A program made the translations under genes and the position numbers. A stretch of 64,000 nucleotides of DNA, taken from the NCBI GenBank assembly GCA_020086605.1, contig JACBWW010000012.1, positions 11,989,925 through 12,053,924 on the forward strand, given 5' to 3'. Of this stretch, positions 50,411-63,355 are shown in pieces. Positions within the stretch are counted from its first letter, which is position 1. Each line of letters opens with the position of its first letter. Source of the stretch: Lanius collurio. Lineage: Eukaryota > Chordata > Aves > Passeriformes > Laniidae. The notes beneath the pieces are model-generated. The model did not search any database, was not told where the DNA came from, and saw only the letters and a program-made list of their open reading frames with translations.

Positions 50411-50431
50411 AATGATCAAAGACTGATCATT
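50411..50431. repeat. Perfect 8-bp inverted repeat, 5-nt loop
   Basis: AATGATCA (50411-50418) and TGATCATT (50424-50431) around AAGAC. It lies 14 bp before the T run at 50446. Probably chance. Confidence 0.6.
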
Positions 50432-50445
50432 CTGCAATAATGCTA

Positions 50446-50510
50446 TTTTTTTTTTTTTTTTTTTGGAGGGGGGAGGGGGGTGGGTTTGGTTTTGTTTGTT
50501 TGTTTTTAAA
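50446..50510. repeat. Poly(T) run followed by G-rich and GTTT-rich tract
   Basis: Nineteen thymines, then GGAGGGGGGAGGGGGGTGGG, then TTTGG and GTTTGTTTG units. This is low-complexity DNA. The G runs could fold into a quadruplex-like structure, though with a tight or bulged arrangement. Confidence 0.85.
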
Positions 50511-53500
50511 TGTATTTCTCTCACTACGAAAGAGTGTTGTAATACTTTTTAAAAACAAATTTCTTCTGCCATGAGAACAGAGCATAAGGAGAACAAAACA
50601 TAAGCAATTTCAGCCCAAAGGGTAATTTTTCTGTAAAGTTTTATGCAGCTGAATAGAAGGCTTTAGCATGAGAATGTTTTCTCACTCATAACTATAATGC
50701 CTTGTTGTAATGAATGTTAGAAGTCAATCCTTCACTATCCAGCGAACAGAAGTTAAATAGAAACCCAGTAGATGACTTGGATTTAAGACTCAGTGACAAT
50801 ATATTTCCATCAGCCCAATTTAGTTTTCTTTTACTGTCAGGTCATTACCTTCTGAATGTAAATCTGGAGAGTGTCTCCACAGCCATCTTTGGGAATGTTT
50901 GAAAGTGCATTAGCAGGCATCTAGCCCTTCCAGTTACAGTAAGAAGCATTAATCACTAATCCCTATGAAAGTATCTATCTGATGATGGTGTACTTAGAAT
51001 CTTCTTCCTAATAGACAACAGAAATATGGAGAGAGATCACAAAGGTCTCTTTATAATTCACAGCTACATAATGAAAGGCAGAAAACAAAGAAAACCAAAT
51101 TATTTATTACATAGAAAGAGCATTACTTTTCAGAAAACCATTTTAATTTTCTTCATTACCGCAGAGCTTATGTTCTTCTGCTTTTTATTTCTGATGGGCT
51201 TGCCTGTGCTGCATATTCCATTTTTGTGGTCCACTTTAAATACCAAACTGACACAACTCAAACCTATTTTTTAGACTTGATCTCATGAAAAGAAACACTT
51301 TCCTTTACAAGGGATGTGGAAAGGAGAATAAGGTAACATTATTAATGTTATTCCAAATTTCACATACTTGCCAAAGCAATTAGAAGGCCCCCATTACTAT
51401 AACAGTTACACTGAGCTCTGGGCTACTGGTCTCCTGGGAAAGGGCAGCATCCAAAAACCACAGGAGCATTGCCCTGGCAAGTCTCATGTTCAAAGACCTT
51501 CCTTAAAAAAGACTGACTGTGCACTTCCTAACTGCTGCTCCCTTACACACCCCAAGCTCTAAGCCTGGAAGAAAACATCAAATTTTAACATGACTGAGGA
51601 AGACTTATGTTGAGATACAAAGATTGAAAGTAGAGATAAAACTGTAAAATATTGGAAGAAAATACATTCTTTCCAAGCTTCCTAACTAATTTAGCAATTT
51701 AGCCACAATTCAACAACATCACACTTAAGAGAAATCAGTACATGTACTCTTCAACTCTGCTTTTCATGACAGAAATGACCAGGGCAAACATCAGGGAATC
51801 TAACAACCTGTAACACAGAAACCTCCAAGTCACTTTTCCATTTTTCAAGAAGAAGGGAAGGCTTCTTTAGCTAAAATATACAAAAACCATATGTCTTTAT
51901 AGACTGACTTACCAAATGAGATGAGCAAATCTGGAAGACAAACAGGAATTTTTAAACAGTTTGTGTAATATTAGGTAAGCAATCATATGTGACTGTAGGC
52001 ATATATCTCTATAGCTTGAGTCGTTGAAGCTGGTCCCTGATCTGCTGAGTGAGCCTTTTAAGTTATGAAATAAACCTTTTTTTTCAAAACCATTTTCCAT
52101 CTTAGTCACTTTAGGAATTCAGATCAATGTTCTGTAGTAAAGACTCAGCTCCCTGTTGAAATAAAGCAATTCTAAAGAGTTAGAAATGCACTTGATAGCA
52201 ATCCAAACCATGAATCTATACTACAACTGCATTTAGTAGACAGTTTTGAAATATAACAAAGAGCCTTAAAGTAAAATCAGATTTTGATTAAATGTTTACA
52301 AATCATCTACAGAACTGGCCTTTACCTAAACTGTGGTTTGGAACACAGACTTCAGCAATTTTTAGGCATAATTTTAAAGCACAGAAAAGTCAGTTTCCTT
52401 TCAACAGAGACTGCCCAACATACAGTTTATAGCAAAACCTATTATTTGGTCTGTGTTCTCAGGTGCTTTAAATGGGTTTGCAATGTAGCATTTGGTATCT
52501 GCAACACAACATTCAGAGTAAGCCCTGAAAATAAGTGATGCTGGCCTATGGTGGGACCCAAGAACTCTGTATCTGATGTGGGTATTTATCAAATCATCTC
52601 AAAATCAGCTGTTAGGAAAGGTATGATGGGAACAAACGAAGATTGAAAACCAATGACTTCTGAGCCAAAAAAATATTTGTTTGTGAATCCAACCACAAAG
52701 TCTTGTTTACCTACAGATGACAGTCTCACTTCTCCATGCTGAAATAAACTGCCAGGGGAGCACTATGTTAATGAATTATTGTCCATAAAACTGTTGTTGT
52801 GAGGAATAATTGCAAATAGAAATAATGGGGGCAAAAATGGGGCTGTAAGGAAAAACAATCTCCTTCGCCCTTTTCACTGCATCTACAATTTATTTTTTTT
52901 TCAGTTTCCCTGCACCAATTTCTTCAAACTACTCTTGTTTTGACCCCATTCAGCCACTTCCTTCTGTAGAAACTTATGAGGTGTTTTAGCTGAGAGGCAG
53001 TGGGAAGATACCTCAGAAGTTTTATGTACATGAGGTGGGGAAAGGGTAAGAAAAAGAGAGGGGAGACACTCGAATTTCAATCTCTTTTAACTGCAGGTTC
53101 ACTACCTACAGGCTACCACCTATTCCTTAGACATCAGGGGCATTTTGATGCTTAAAAAAGAGGGCTGAGCTTGGAGCATGCTGAGTACCAATTTTAGTCT
53201 AGCAAGGGAACAAGGAAGGATTTAACTGTTAGTCTATCTGTGAGCAGCATCTGGGAATAAGAGCTTGGAAATCCTTGTTACCTATCTGTATTGTGATTCC
53301 ACTACCAGGACAGAATCTCCCAAGAAAAGCAGGAGTGTGTGCTAAACAGGTGCTGTGCTATAGTTTGTCAAGGGAGCAAGATAAAGAACAAAACAAAGAA
53401 ATCTTTGAGATCCAACTCAAAGGAGATTTATTAGGGAATTGCAAATTACACTACGAGATTGCTTTAATTAGTTGGTTCAAATAATGTCGTGATCAGATCT

Positions 53501-55849
53501 TTAAAAATTAAAAAATAGAAAAAACAACTGAACAATTTTCTAAGACATTCCTGAATTTTCTATAGCATATTTAAGCATTGATCCATTAATCCTTGCAACT
53601 CACATATCATTATTTGTATATAATAGGAAAAGTTAAATTCTGAAATAAAAGTAAGAGAGACAGTTTTAGAGTCATAAAAGCATCCAGCTGTCCAGGTGGA
53701 ATTCAGTGTCTGCAAGCACAACTGCTAACATTTTAGCAAGTATCCTCTCAGCTATCCCAAAACATTAAAGCTGGAATCAAGGAAAGGTCTAAAGCCAACA
53801 ATAAAGCTTTGCAACATCTCCACGGAGGATAATTTAAGGATGTGCATTAATTGCAAGATGAAAACGTTCTTTCAAGTCAGTGGCATGTCACACACATGCT
53901 GCTGCCTACTGAATTGCATGGCTGTTTTTACAAAAGCCTTGCTCAAGGCTAGACTAGGTTTGGAGTTCAAGTCTGCTAAATTTAGCCATTCAAGCTACTG
54001 GCCTAGCTTCCACAATCCACACAGAATGTAAACACCTCAAACTGGGCAGTTCATTCTCTCTTGAGGTGACAGCCAAAAACTTAGTTTTCCCATGGATGAG
54101 AGTGATACAGCGCTGAAGACTGCTCGTCTACCTCTCAGGTGGCTGAAGGAGGGAGATGGGTCTGACCCTTAAACAAATTTACTGTCATTTCTCATCACGA
54201 TTTTTCCACTTCTCTGAAATCTCATTCTCTCTTTGTCTTTCTACCTTTTAGTCTGTAAGTTTAACATAAATCTCACTGCAATTTCATACCATTTTTCACC
54301 AGTCCTTCCAGTGTTAACTATGCACAGCAGGAGAGAGTTGGGGTTTGAGAAAATGCTACATCCAAACCGGATTTTTATTTTAAATTATATGGGGTTGCCA
54401 CAGTGAAAACACACTTCTGTACCATCCAGAACACAGCCCACTTGTTAAGTAATTATCATTAAAACATGAAACCAGCTGTGGGTTGATGGGACTAATGGGC
54501 CATCAAGAGATCAGTTTGGTGTAATGTGTTATTAAGGAAAAAACCTCGCCTATTATTAAACCTTATCTTGACTGCTGTGTTTTAGCTTGATGATGAAAAC
54601 TCACTTAAGCAAGCCATCTATCAGTAGTCTCTATTATTTCTTGATCAAAAAAGTCTTAGCACACACTACTCTGCTCTTGCTCTGAGAGAGAAGATGCTGT
54701 CTCAGAACTCAGCTTGATAAATTATACAATTATATATCCAGGGATTCGTTTTTGATGATTTTATTGCCTTCTGCCTTTGCAACTTAGAGAGCCAGAAGCA
54801 ACTCAGAGCTGAAAGCTGACAGGAAAAGGTTTATAATCTTTTCACTGTAGAGAGAGTGAAGAAAAGAAACTGGAAGGAACAGCATGAACTGACTCAAGTG
54901 TTCTCCTTTCTTAGAAAGCAAGGAGAAAGAAAATGAGACCTGGAAGTTATGAAGGTTGGCTCTGCCGACCCATGGAGAAATCAGCTGGCAAGCAGAGATG
55001 CCTTGCAGACATTCTCTCAGGCCATTTTGACCTCCAGGTCAGAAGAACAGGCAGCCCTCAGTGGTCCACAGTATCTCTTCAGCCTTTCCTTGTTCACCTT
55101 CATTGGAGGCAGACGGAGCTGTGGAAGCACCTGGAGCAGATTCAACTCCCTGACCTGACCAAGTGCAATGCCCACTGCTGCAACACAAGGACTCAGCCTA
55201 AACTGAGACCAGCATGACACAAAGAGAATGTTATCCCTACCTTAAATTCTTGGTTTCCAAATACTTCTAAGCATAAAGAAAGCCATCTGTAACTGCTCTC
55301 ATGAAGAGCTGCATGTGATGCCCTGCTCCTGTGCATTCTGTTTTAAGCTGCAAGCTCTCTGGAGGCTGATGCTAGGCTGTAAGAAGGAGAGATTTTTCCT
55401 GGGCTCACTCTGTGGGCCCCACCATCACACAGCATGTAGCTCCTGCTTCTTAACCTGCGCCTGCAATGCTCACTAGTGCCTCTAGTTCCAGGGAATAACC
55501 GTGTGTTTGTAGCAAGGCACCAGATGCTCCTGGGGGTAGCTGTGAGGGCTGCCTCAGTGCTAGTACTCCTGGCTTCATGCAGCCAGTGTTCCAAGCACAG
55601 CCACCCTGAAAATTAATGATGACAAGTGACCATGTCACTACTACACTATTATATCCCTCTACACATGCAATTACTGGCTTACAGATGCAATATAACCAAA
55701 ACCATAGTCCAGCCCAAAGCAAGGATCAGCAGCACAATCCCTGCTTTCCAAAATGCATCACTCAGCTGCTCTATGCCCTGGCCTACCCAAGAATAAAGAG
55801 AAAATCTTGGGTTAGCTTGGGTCATAAATGGCACTGAAGTGACTACAGA

Positions 55850-57376
55850 AGCAGTTGGGAAAAAATGATATAAAGAACAGTAACACATTGCCAAGACCAG
55901 ATGGTAATCACTCATGAGTTTTAAAGCAATTCAAGGATGAAGTAGCTGAATTCCTGGAGACTTGTATAACCTCTCATTTAAAGCAGTTGGGGTACTTAGA
56001 ACTGGAGGATAAGATATGTGATGCAGAGGTCCCAGTGGAGAATTACAGGAATATCAGACTGATGTCCATATTGGACAAACTAAGAGAAACTATAAAGGGT
56101 TAGCAGACAACTGCATAAGCATTGTACCATAAATAATACATACTGATAAAATCAGTGAAGCTTCACAGAAAAGGTCATAATCCCACTTTTTTTGTCAAGT
56201 CAACAAGCTTATGTTGGGGCAGGGTTATCTGACCAATACAGCCTATTTTTAATTCCAGAAGGCTTTGAGAAAGGCCTTCAACAAATGCAGCTCTTAGAGG
56301 GAAGGTCTTGCACGGTTCTAAGACAGGAAAGAGAACAAATTATCAGTTCTTCAAATGGAGGGAAAAATCAAGAGGAATTTTTCAGAAGTCTGTGATGAGA
56401 CCTCTACTGTTCAATATATTCACAAGAAAACCTGGAAATGGTTGAATAGTGGAACAAAAAAACTTGCTAGCGACAGCACCTTTACCAGTCAGACTGCAGA
56501 CTGACTGTACAAAGTCTTAGAGAAAAACTGAGAAACAAGAATGTGTAATAAAATGACAGAAGATGTTCAGTACAGCTAAAAGAAAAGTGAGCTGCATGGA
56601 AAAAATAATTCTTACTTCACACAAAGAATGATGGACTTTAAACTGATTTTCACCACTCAGGAGGTCCTGGAAGTCTTGCAAGTGGCTCCATAGAAATAAC
56701 ATTTCAATACTCAGCAGCAGTCAACAGAGGAACTCACATTTTTGGCATTATTAGAAAGTGAATGCAGAACAAAATGTGACACTATTTTGTGACTGTATAA
56801 ATCCATGGTTTGTTAGTTCAGCCTTAGAGAAGGTTGACAGAAAGGCAAAAAAGATGGATAAGCAAAGGCATGAAAGCCTTGTCATACTAAGGCTAAACAC
56901 TACAGTCTGGAAAAGGGATAACTGGGAATGATGTGGTATACAAAAAATAATTGTGTCATGGATAGATAGGGATTGATGTTCACTGTCTTTTAGTAGAAGA
57001 ACTGGAGAGCATAAAATAAAGATAACATCAGCCAGGTCCAATACAAACACAGCATTTTACTTATTCACACAGTAAACAGTAAACTGGAGAACTTCTTGCT
57101 AAATTACTTAAGGGTGCTAAAAATGGGCATAGGTTCAAAGTGAGACTGCACATGTACATGGAAGAGAAATACAGTGAAAATTACACATATACTGAAAAAG
57201 CAGGAAGTCCCTGAAGTGGAAAGATCTGGGGCCTGAAAGAGATTTACAAGGAAGTTTCACAAGTGTTAGCCATTCCTTCCTAAGAAGTCTATTCATTGGT
57301 ACTTTTGGTAGCAGGATACTTGGGTTAAAGGGATGAGTGTTTTGACCCAGGACAGCCATTCAACTGATCTTAATAT
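55850..57376 (+). mobile_element. Ancient CR1 with part of the reverse transcriptase region
   Basis: About 1.5 kb of a very old CR1 in forward orientation. Successive words match the deep CR1 lineages of reptiles: an ACCAGATGG block that corresponds to the Pro-Asp-Gly segment before the polymerase palm; CTCTCATTTAAAGCAG; ACTGGAGGATAAG; AATTACAGGAATATC; a block at 56250-56290 that still translates to a Phe-Glu-Lys-Gly-Leu version of the usual FQKAFDKVPH-type motif; CTGTTCAATATATTCACAAG; TATAAATCCATGG; and a 3' end with GCAGGATACTTGGGTTAAAGG and TTTTGACCCAGGACAGCCATTC. Many stops, frameshifts and indels show it is dead. The start is approximate and the 3' end is near 57376. Confidence 0.8.
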
Positions 57377-58354
57377 ATTCATATCCCCTTCTGACCCATG
57401 GAATAAACAGATGAATTCTAAGCTTCTGGTGAACGAAGCCCCTTTGAAACGCATTATCCCAAATGAACACTCCAGGGAGAAAGCCACCCTGCACATCAAT
57501 TTCTTTCTTTTAATCTATGTGCAGTTCACAAAGGTTTTAAGCTTCTTTGAACATGAGCCTTCAATGCTGAAGGATCAGGCTTTCTTGTAGAAATCAATTG
57601 TATTTCTGTGAATGCTGTGTCAGGTATAGATGTCTCATCTACTCCTGCCTCAATAAAGTTAGTTTCTGGTTGCCACAGTTGAGATCAGGATGCCTCAAAT
57701 TAGAATTATAGGAAATGGCTCAGTTAGAGAGGAATGTTTTGAGGTATTTTGGAGTGATCCAGGTCTCCCTGAATGTCTTGAGACTAGGTGAATTCTCTTC
57801 AACATCTCATCATTTCCTTGGAAAGGAAAAGGAGCTGGGACAAGGAGTCAAAGAATGGTAAATCTGGAGGGTAGGGCAGGACAAGGAGTACAGACAACAA
57901 AAGAGAAATGCAGCATGGCAGCTGGCAGAAAACAGTCAGTGGTCACATAGAAAAGGACTATAAAAGCCTAATCCATTTTTAAGAGGTTTCAGTCAAGATT
58001 CTAGCCTTGATACAGACCCAGATTCCAGTGCTCTTACTCCCATTAATAACATTTGTTGTCAGATGCTATTTAGAAGATATCTCCCAGAAATCACTGAAGC
58101 CACCCATGGATTTGGAGGTAGGGATTTCACCAAATTAACACATGCCAGAATCAAGCTGTGTGTTGAAGTCAATCTCTTAAGAGAATGGAAAACTGCTTAT
58201 AGGCACTCATTCTTCTGAAATAAAACTGGGAGCTCAGCTAAACTCCTTGTTAAATATCATGTCTCATTTCTTCAAAGAGCTTACAGCCTTTCATGCTCAG
58301 AATAAGGAAGATTATTAATTTTTAGGGGTATTTTAAGGTAAGGGCAACAGAGTG

Positions 58355-58378
58355 GTGTGTGTGTGTGCATGTGTGTGT
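58355..58378. repeat. TG microsatellite
   Basis: A run of TG/GT units interrupted once by GCA. A possible length-variable marker. Confidence 0.9.
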
Positions 58379-61300
58379 ACATTAGGATGATAGGTCAGAG
58401 AAAAAGAACCTGATTAAACCTACAGGACTTCCAAGGCTTGAATGAAGTAAAATCTTGCTGAAGGAATCCTGTTCCCACCCTGCAGTCAGCTCTTCCTCGT
58501 ATGTTAGTGTTTCTAGGATACCAGCCCTGGTGTGCTGTCACTTCTTAGCCCAGATCTCTCACCTATTGAACTTTGGAGCTTTACTCTGTGCACATCTGAA
58601 TTATTTTTCTTTTTTAGGAAAGGGTTTGAATAACTTTATGTCAAAGTCAGTGGTGATGGGACTGGGATTCCTGGAAGATGCAATGCATTTCCAAGATCTC
58701 TCATAGATGTGCAGCAGTATATAAAAACTCAGTATCTAAGATTGTTCTTATTTTCAGTTTTCTGCACACTTGTTCCCATGAAAGTTGCCAACTTTATAGT
58801 AGCAGCTTTGTTCATGAACTAGCTCCTGAACTACCTAGCATTAAACTGGAGAAATTTTACCTATTATCTCCCTTTCTTTTCAAGTAATTCATATTTCTTT
58901 CAACTACTATTTTCCTTTGCACTGAAAGAATTATGTGTTAATCACTTTGGTGAATTTATATATCTTCTTTGCTGCAAGAAATCTGAATTCTAAACACAAT
59001 ACTTTCAATCTGCAAGATTTTACTGTCTTGAAGTTACCAAAGGAATCCTTTTACTGGGAAGTATTGCATTATAATTGAGAGTTGGCTGTAGATTTGAAGG
59101 TAAGGTTAGGGGTATAACTGCATAAAATGCCCAAGAAAACAATGCTTCTCACTGATCTCTGACTTTATCCTTACCTCACTGTCAGAGGCTTCCATAATTC
59201 TGCTGTTTGTATTAAACATTTTTCTTAAGTCCTCAGGTGTTACTAATCCACAATGAGACCTAAACAGAATGTGAGACAAGCACAGGCTGCTGCTGAAACA
59301 GGTATGTGACCTGACAAGGCCCTGAAGTCAACAGAATTGCATTGATTTTTGTGCCTGAAAGGCCACAGCAAACATACATGAGGACATAAAACTGCCTGGA
59401 GGTACAGTTCTAATTTCATACCATGACAATGCCCTGAAGAAACTTCATGTAGACACATGTTCTTGGATATGTTCTGTGAATCTGGAACACTCAAGAAAGG
59501 GAAGAAAACAGCTTTACAGCAACTTCATAAACTACATTACATTTGTGAATCCCAAGTGAATCTGATGTACTTCTTCCTATTAACCTCTGAAATCAGTGGC
59601 TATTACAAAACAGTTGCTTCACTGGCATTTCTGTTTTATATGAGCAGGTCCAGTGAAAGGGCACAAAAAGCACTCAGAACATCCTGCTTGCAGATTGAAG
59701 CTGAGAACCTTTCCTCTTGGGCACCAAACATAATTGAGGATGTAGTGGACAACTGAGTCATCCAGACTCAGCTTGGGCTGAAGCCATCTGTGCAAGAAGG
59801 ACACTAATTTTTAATTATAAAGGCAACCATGAAAAGAAAAGCCTGCCCATATGCTGTTTAATATGGATATATCACACATGGCAATCACAGGCCCAGGTGT
59901 ATCTGAGCTGTTAAAGCAAAGAGTTTGTTTCAGATTAGCAGTTCCTTTTTTTCTCTTAATTGCAATCATATACTTTTTGGAAAAAAAAACACTTCAAAGA
60001 CCATTTTAGGAAAGGCAGGCAGGATAAGGAAGTCAACACTGGTTACCCACCCATAAAGTGTTTTTTTCCATGTCTCTGTTTTTGGAGATGTGGATATTTG
60101 AGGCATTGCTTGCAAAAACAGTGTTACAGCAGAACAGCTGACTCACTGGTATAAAGATCTAAAAACATACACATTTGTGCTACCTGTGTAAGGCAGTACT
60201 TCCAGAAGAGGAAATGCTGCACCGGCTTCTGTAAAGGCAGAAGGGCTAGCCCTTCTAGATAATCTATCACAATTTTCTTCTTTACCAAAATACAGACAAA
60301 AAAGATAGCCAGCATGGATGGAAGAACAACCAGAAAACCCAGTCAGTTAATCCAGCAGATAATGTTTAAAATATGCCCAGACATCACTGGCTCCTTCTAT
60401 TACAATCCCATCTCCTAATCCCAGAAGCTTGGTGCTCAGGCTGTGCTGGGGTGTCTTACACTCAGTAAGAGCCTCTGAAGAGGATGTGCACAAGCCCTCC
60501 CTGGGGAGGGAAGGGAGATATCAATCACTGGTGTGCAACTACAACAGAGGGCCAGATCTTAGCACAAAAGTCCTTCCCTAGCTTCAAAAAGTGAAGTACT
60601 GCAAGAAAGATGGAAGGAGAGGGACATTTTCTGTGAGAAAAAGGTTTGATATTCAAGCAGAATTAATGCTAACACCTCTTGCTTCACAAACAGCTTGCAG
60701 AAAATGTGTTATGAAGGATTGTAGGGATCTCCTTTAGAGGAATATCCATACTTAGATGTTTGCCTCTGGTGTGCATTACACAGCCAGTCACTTACACCAA
60801 TGTCTTTACACCCTCCTCCACACAAAGCCTGTGCTATCCCTATCACTGCATCATTGTTCAAACAGACTGTTTCACACGGGTTGTCACACGTGAAAGTCAG
60901 GTCACCAAAGGAGAATTACACTGTCAAAAAAAATAAAGTCTATCTCAGGCTCTAAACACATGAGATGTCTTTTCCTTCAGTTTTTGGGTTGGATACTTTT
61001 GTGAATAACAGCAGGGGGAAAGAAGCACAAAGGGAAGAAGAAAAGAAGAGATAGCAGGGTAGCTACTGTCTGTCGGGTGGGTTTTGTTAATTGCTGCATT
61101 TAAATTTGAAATCTCTCCAAGATGGACCGTGACTGGGCCCTTTGCAGGGTTTAAAGATCGAAGAGCATTTTATGTAGACCTACAGAGAATTTTTTTCACT
61201 AGGGCCTGCAAAGGCTGACAGTGCCAGTAGGAGGGAAGTCAGCACAACCCTTTCAGTATAAGGCAGGCAGCACTGCACCCCACTCACACACCTAGAGCTG

Positions 61301-63333
61301 AGCCACAAAGACTGGGCTAGGATGAGGAACTGGGTGATCAGATCAAGCCAAACAGCAGAATGAGAAACAGCATAGACAGGAGCTACACACCAGTCACACC
61401 AGGGTATCACCAGGGTATCACATTAATGGAAGCTGCAGGAAATCCACTCAGGTGACCTCTCTTGCCTGTCTGAGAGGACTGTGACAAACAGAAGCAAGAA
61501 CATTAAAGCTTTATAGACCTGAACAGAGACAAATTGAACAGAAGACTATGACCAAGAATAGCCAATAGGTTACTTATCTTCTTCCTCATATATTATTGAT
61601 AGTTTCTGTATTTTTCATGACCTATGTTCAGTTCTTGTCTAATGTTTTTCCACGTGGTCTTGCTGCACATGCAAGTCCAGGGCTTCCAAGCTTCTGAGCA
61701 GTTGCCTGTGGTAGCATGCACAAGGGGAACATTTCAGGAGCAGCCCATGTTGAAAAAAATGGTTCTCAAAATATTTCTCCCCATGACCTGCATATTCTAA
61801 CATCCTGTCCAAGTATTTGTGTCTCTGACCATCCCCTATTATATCTCCCTGTCTTCACTGGAGATCTGTCACCTCTTGTGAGAGCTGTCCCTCACCCTTC
61901 CTGTCTGTTATCACCTCTTAATCTGTCAAGGGGATTGCAGTTTTGGGATAAAGTGAAGGGGAACATTTCTGAGGTAGTTTTAAATTCCTTGGAGGGACCT
62001 CCTTCTGTCTGAGCTATATGGGTGTTATTGTGTAAGGCACAGTGTTTTTGGCCAGAAGTGTGGACAAATTTTTACTTCCTTTGCTAGTGCTGATTAATTT
62101 GCTTTCAGAGATTTCATGTGCCCAGCACAGGAGAACATTAGGCCGCAAGATCAGGAGTTTGGCCATACATCAACTTGAATATATGCAGAATAGCTGGTTT
62201 TGTTTATGAGTATTTTGGGTGCTCTGTGATTTCTCTGAAATTATTTTCACAACCTTCCTTTTTAATACCTCAAGGAATAAAAACCAGTGCAGTGCATATG
62301 AAGAAGACGTGTAATAAAAAGCATATAATATTTCACCTTTTATGTGTGTCTATCCCTCCTTCCTTGCAAGACAAAAAAGACAGCTTAAAACAGAATAATG
62401 CATGACCAATTTTTTAGTCATTACATCTTGTTTCGTGCTTGCAAGAGACCCACCATGATTTAAAACCCCTTTGCAAACAACTCCCTTTCCTTTCCTTAGA
62501 GAAGGGAAATGCTGGCCTGCAGTCAAGGGGAATTCAGGTTCAGACAAGTCCTGGAGTGTAAAATTACACTGGGTTTTGGCTCAAGTTCCACAAGGTTGAT
62601 CCCACAGAGCTGGAAAAGATCTACATTTTCCCTGGAAGTTTTGATATCCCCTTACAGAGTTTCTTTAAGCCTGCCCTGGTGTTTCTCAGAATAAGGAGCA
62701 TGTGTGAGAGCACAGATACAATTCAGAGAACTCTTTTGCCTCTGACCAGTCCAAGGCTGTCTATTCTAGATAAGTGAGCATGCTAAGACCAAAAAAAGAG
62801 GAGAAAATTTACTTTCAAAGTCGTACAGATAGGAAAATCCATCAATATATTCAACTAATTCTGCTTCCCTGGCTCTGATCTCTCCAGAACTGAAGAACTG
62901 AGTTCAGCTCTGCTGTCCCGAGATGAAGCTTTTGGAAATAAAAGATTTCTATCAATTTCTTCAGAACTAAAAACCTTCTTTCTCACTTTTCTTCAATATT
63001 TTGTCGAATGGCACCAGAGTGACAAGAAAAACATTTGCTTAAGTCCCAAAGGCCCCAGAGATCTTAAACACTACAAAGATTTTGGATATATTATCTGGCA
63101 TAACAGACTTAAAGGTAAGAGGCACAGTGTGCCACAGCTTACCACTGTCCCAAGGATCATGAAGACTGTGTAGAAGCATCTTGGTCACCCAGAAATGTTG
63201 TGGTTTCCATTGCAATTTCTCCCCAGAGCTGCAGGTTCAAGGCTGTGTACTCCAGAACCCCCAGCTGTGCCACTGCTGCTTTGTGTGTCCTCCTTACCTG
63301 TCAGTAGCAGCATCCTGCAGCAATCTCTGGGCC

Positions 63334-63355
63334 CACATGCAAATCACATGCAAAT
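63334..63355. promoter_or_regulatory. Tandem pair of octamer motifs (ATGCAAAT)
   Basis: CACATGCAAAT occurs twice back to back, giving two copies of ATGCAAAT (63337-63344 and 63348-63355) at 11-bp spacing, about one helical turn. ATGCAAAT is the classical binding site of POU-domain (Oct) factors. No promoter or gene is visible nearby, so a regulatory role is only a possibility; a small tandem duplication by slippage explains it equally well. Confidence 0.45.

Larger units (their letters stand above)
36351..55849. other. Long non-coding stretch, no gene seen
   Basis: About 19.5 kb of AT-rich DNA with no exon, RNA gene or retroelement I can support. The longest open frame (43850-44242 on the minus strand, 130 codons) starts with Cys-rich sequence and ends in a hydrophobic run, without similarity to any family I recognise. 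Small repeats inside this stretch are listed separately: a pair of 75-80 bp copies, poly(A) at 39539, a short repeat pair at 40.2 kb, inverted repeats at 48.7 and 50.4 kb, and a T-then-G tract at 50446. Confidence 0.55.

Noticed and set aside
50465..50484. G-quadruplex as a functional element
   Set aside because: The G runs sit in a T-then-G low-complexity tract and do not give four well-separated GGG runs.
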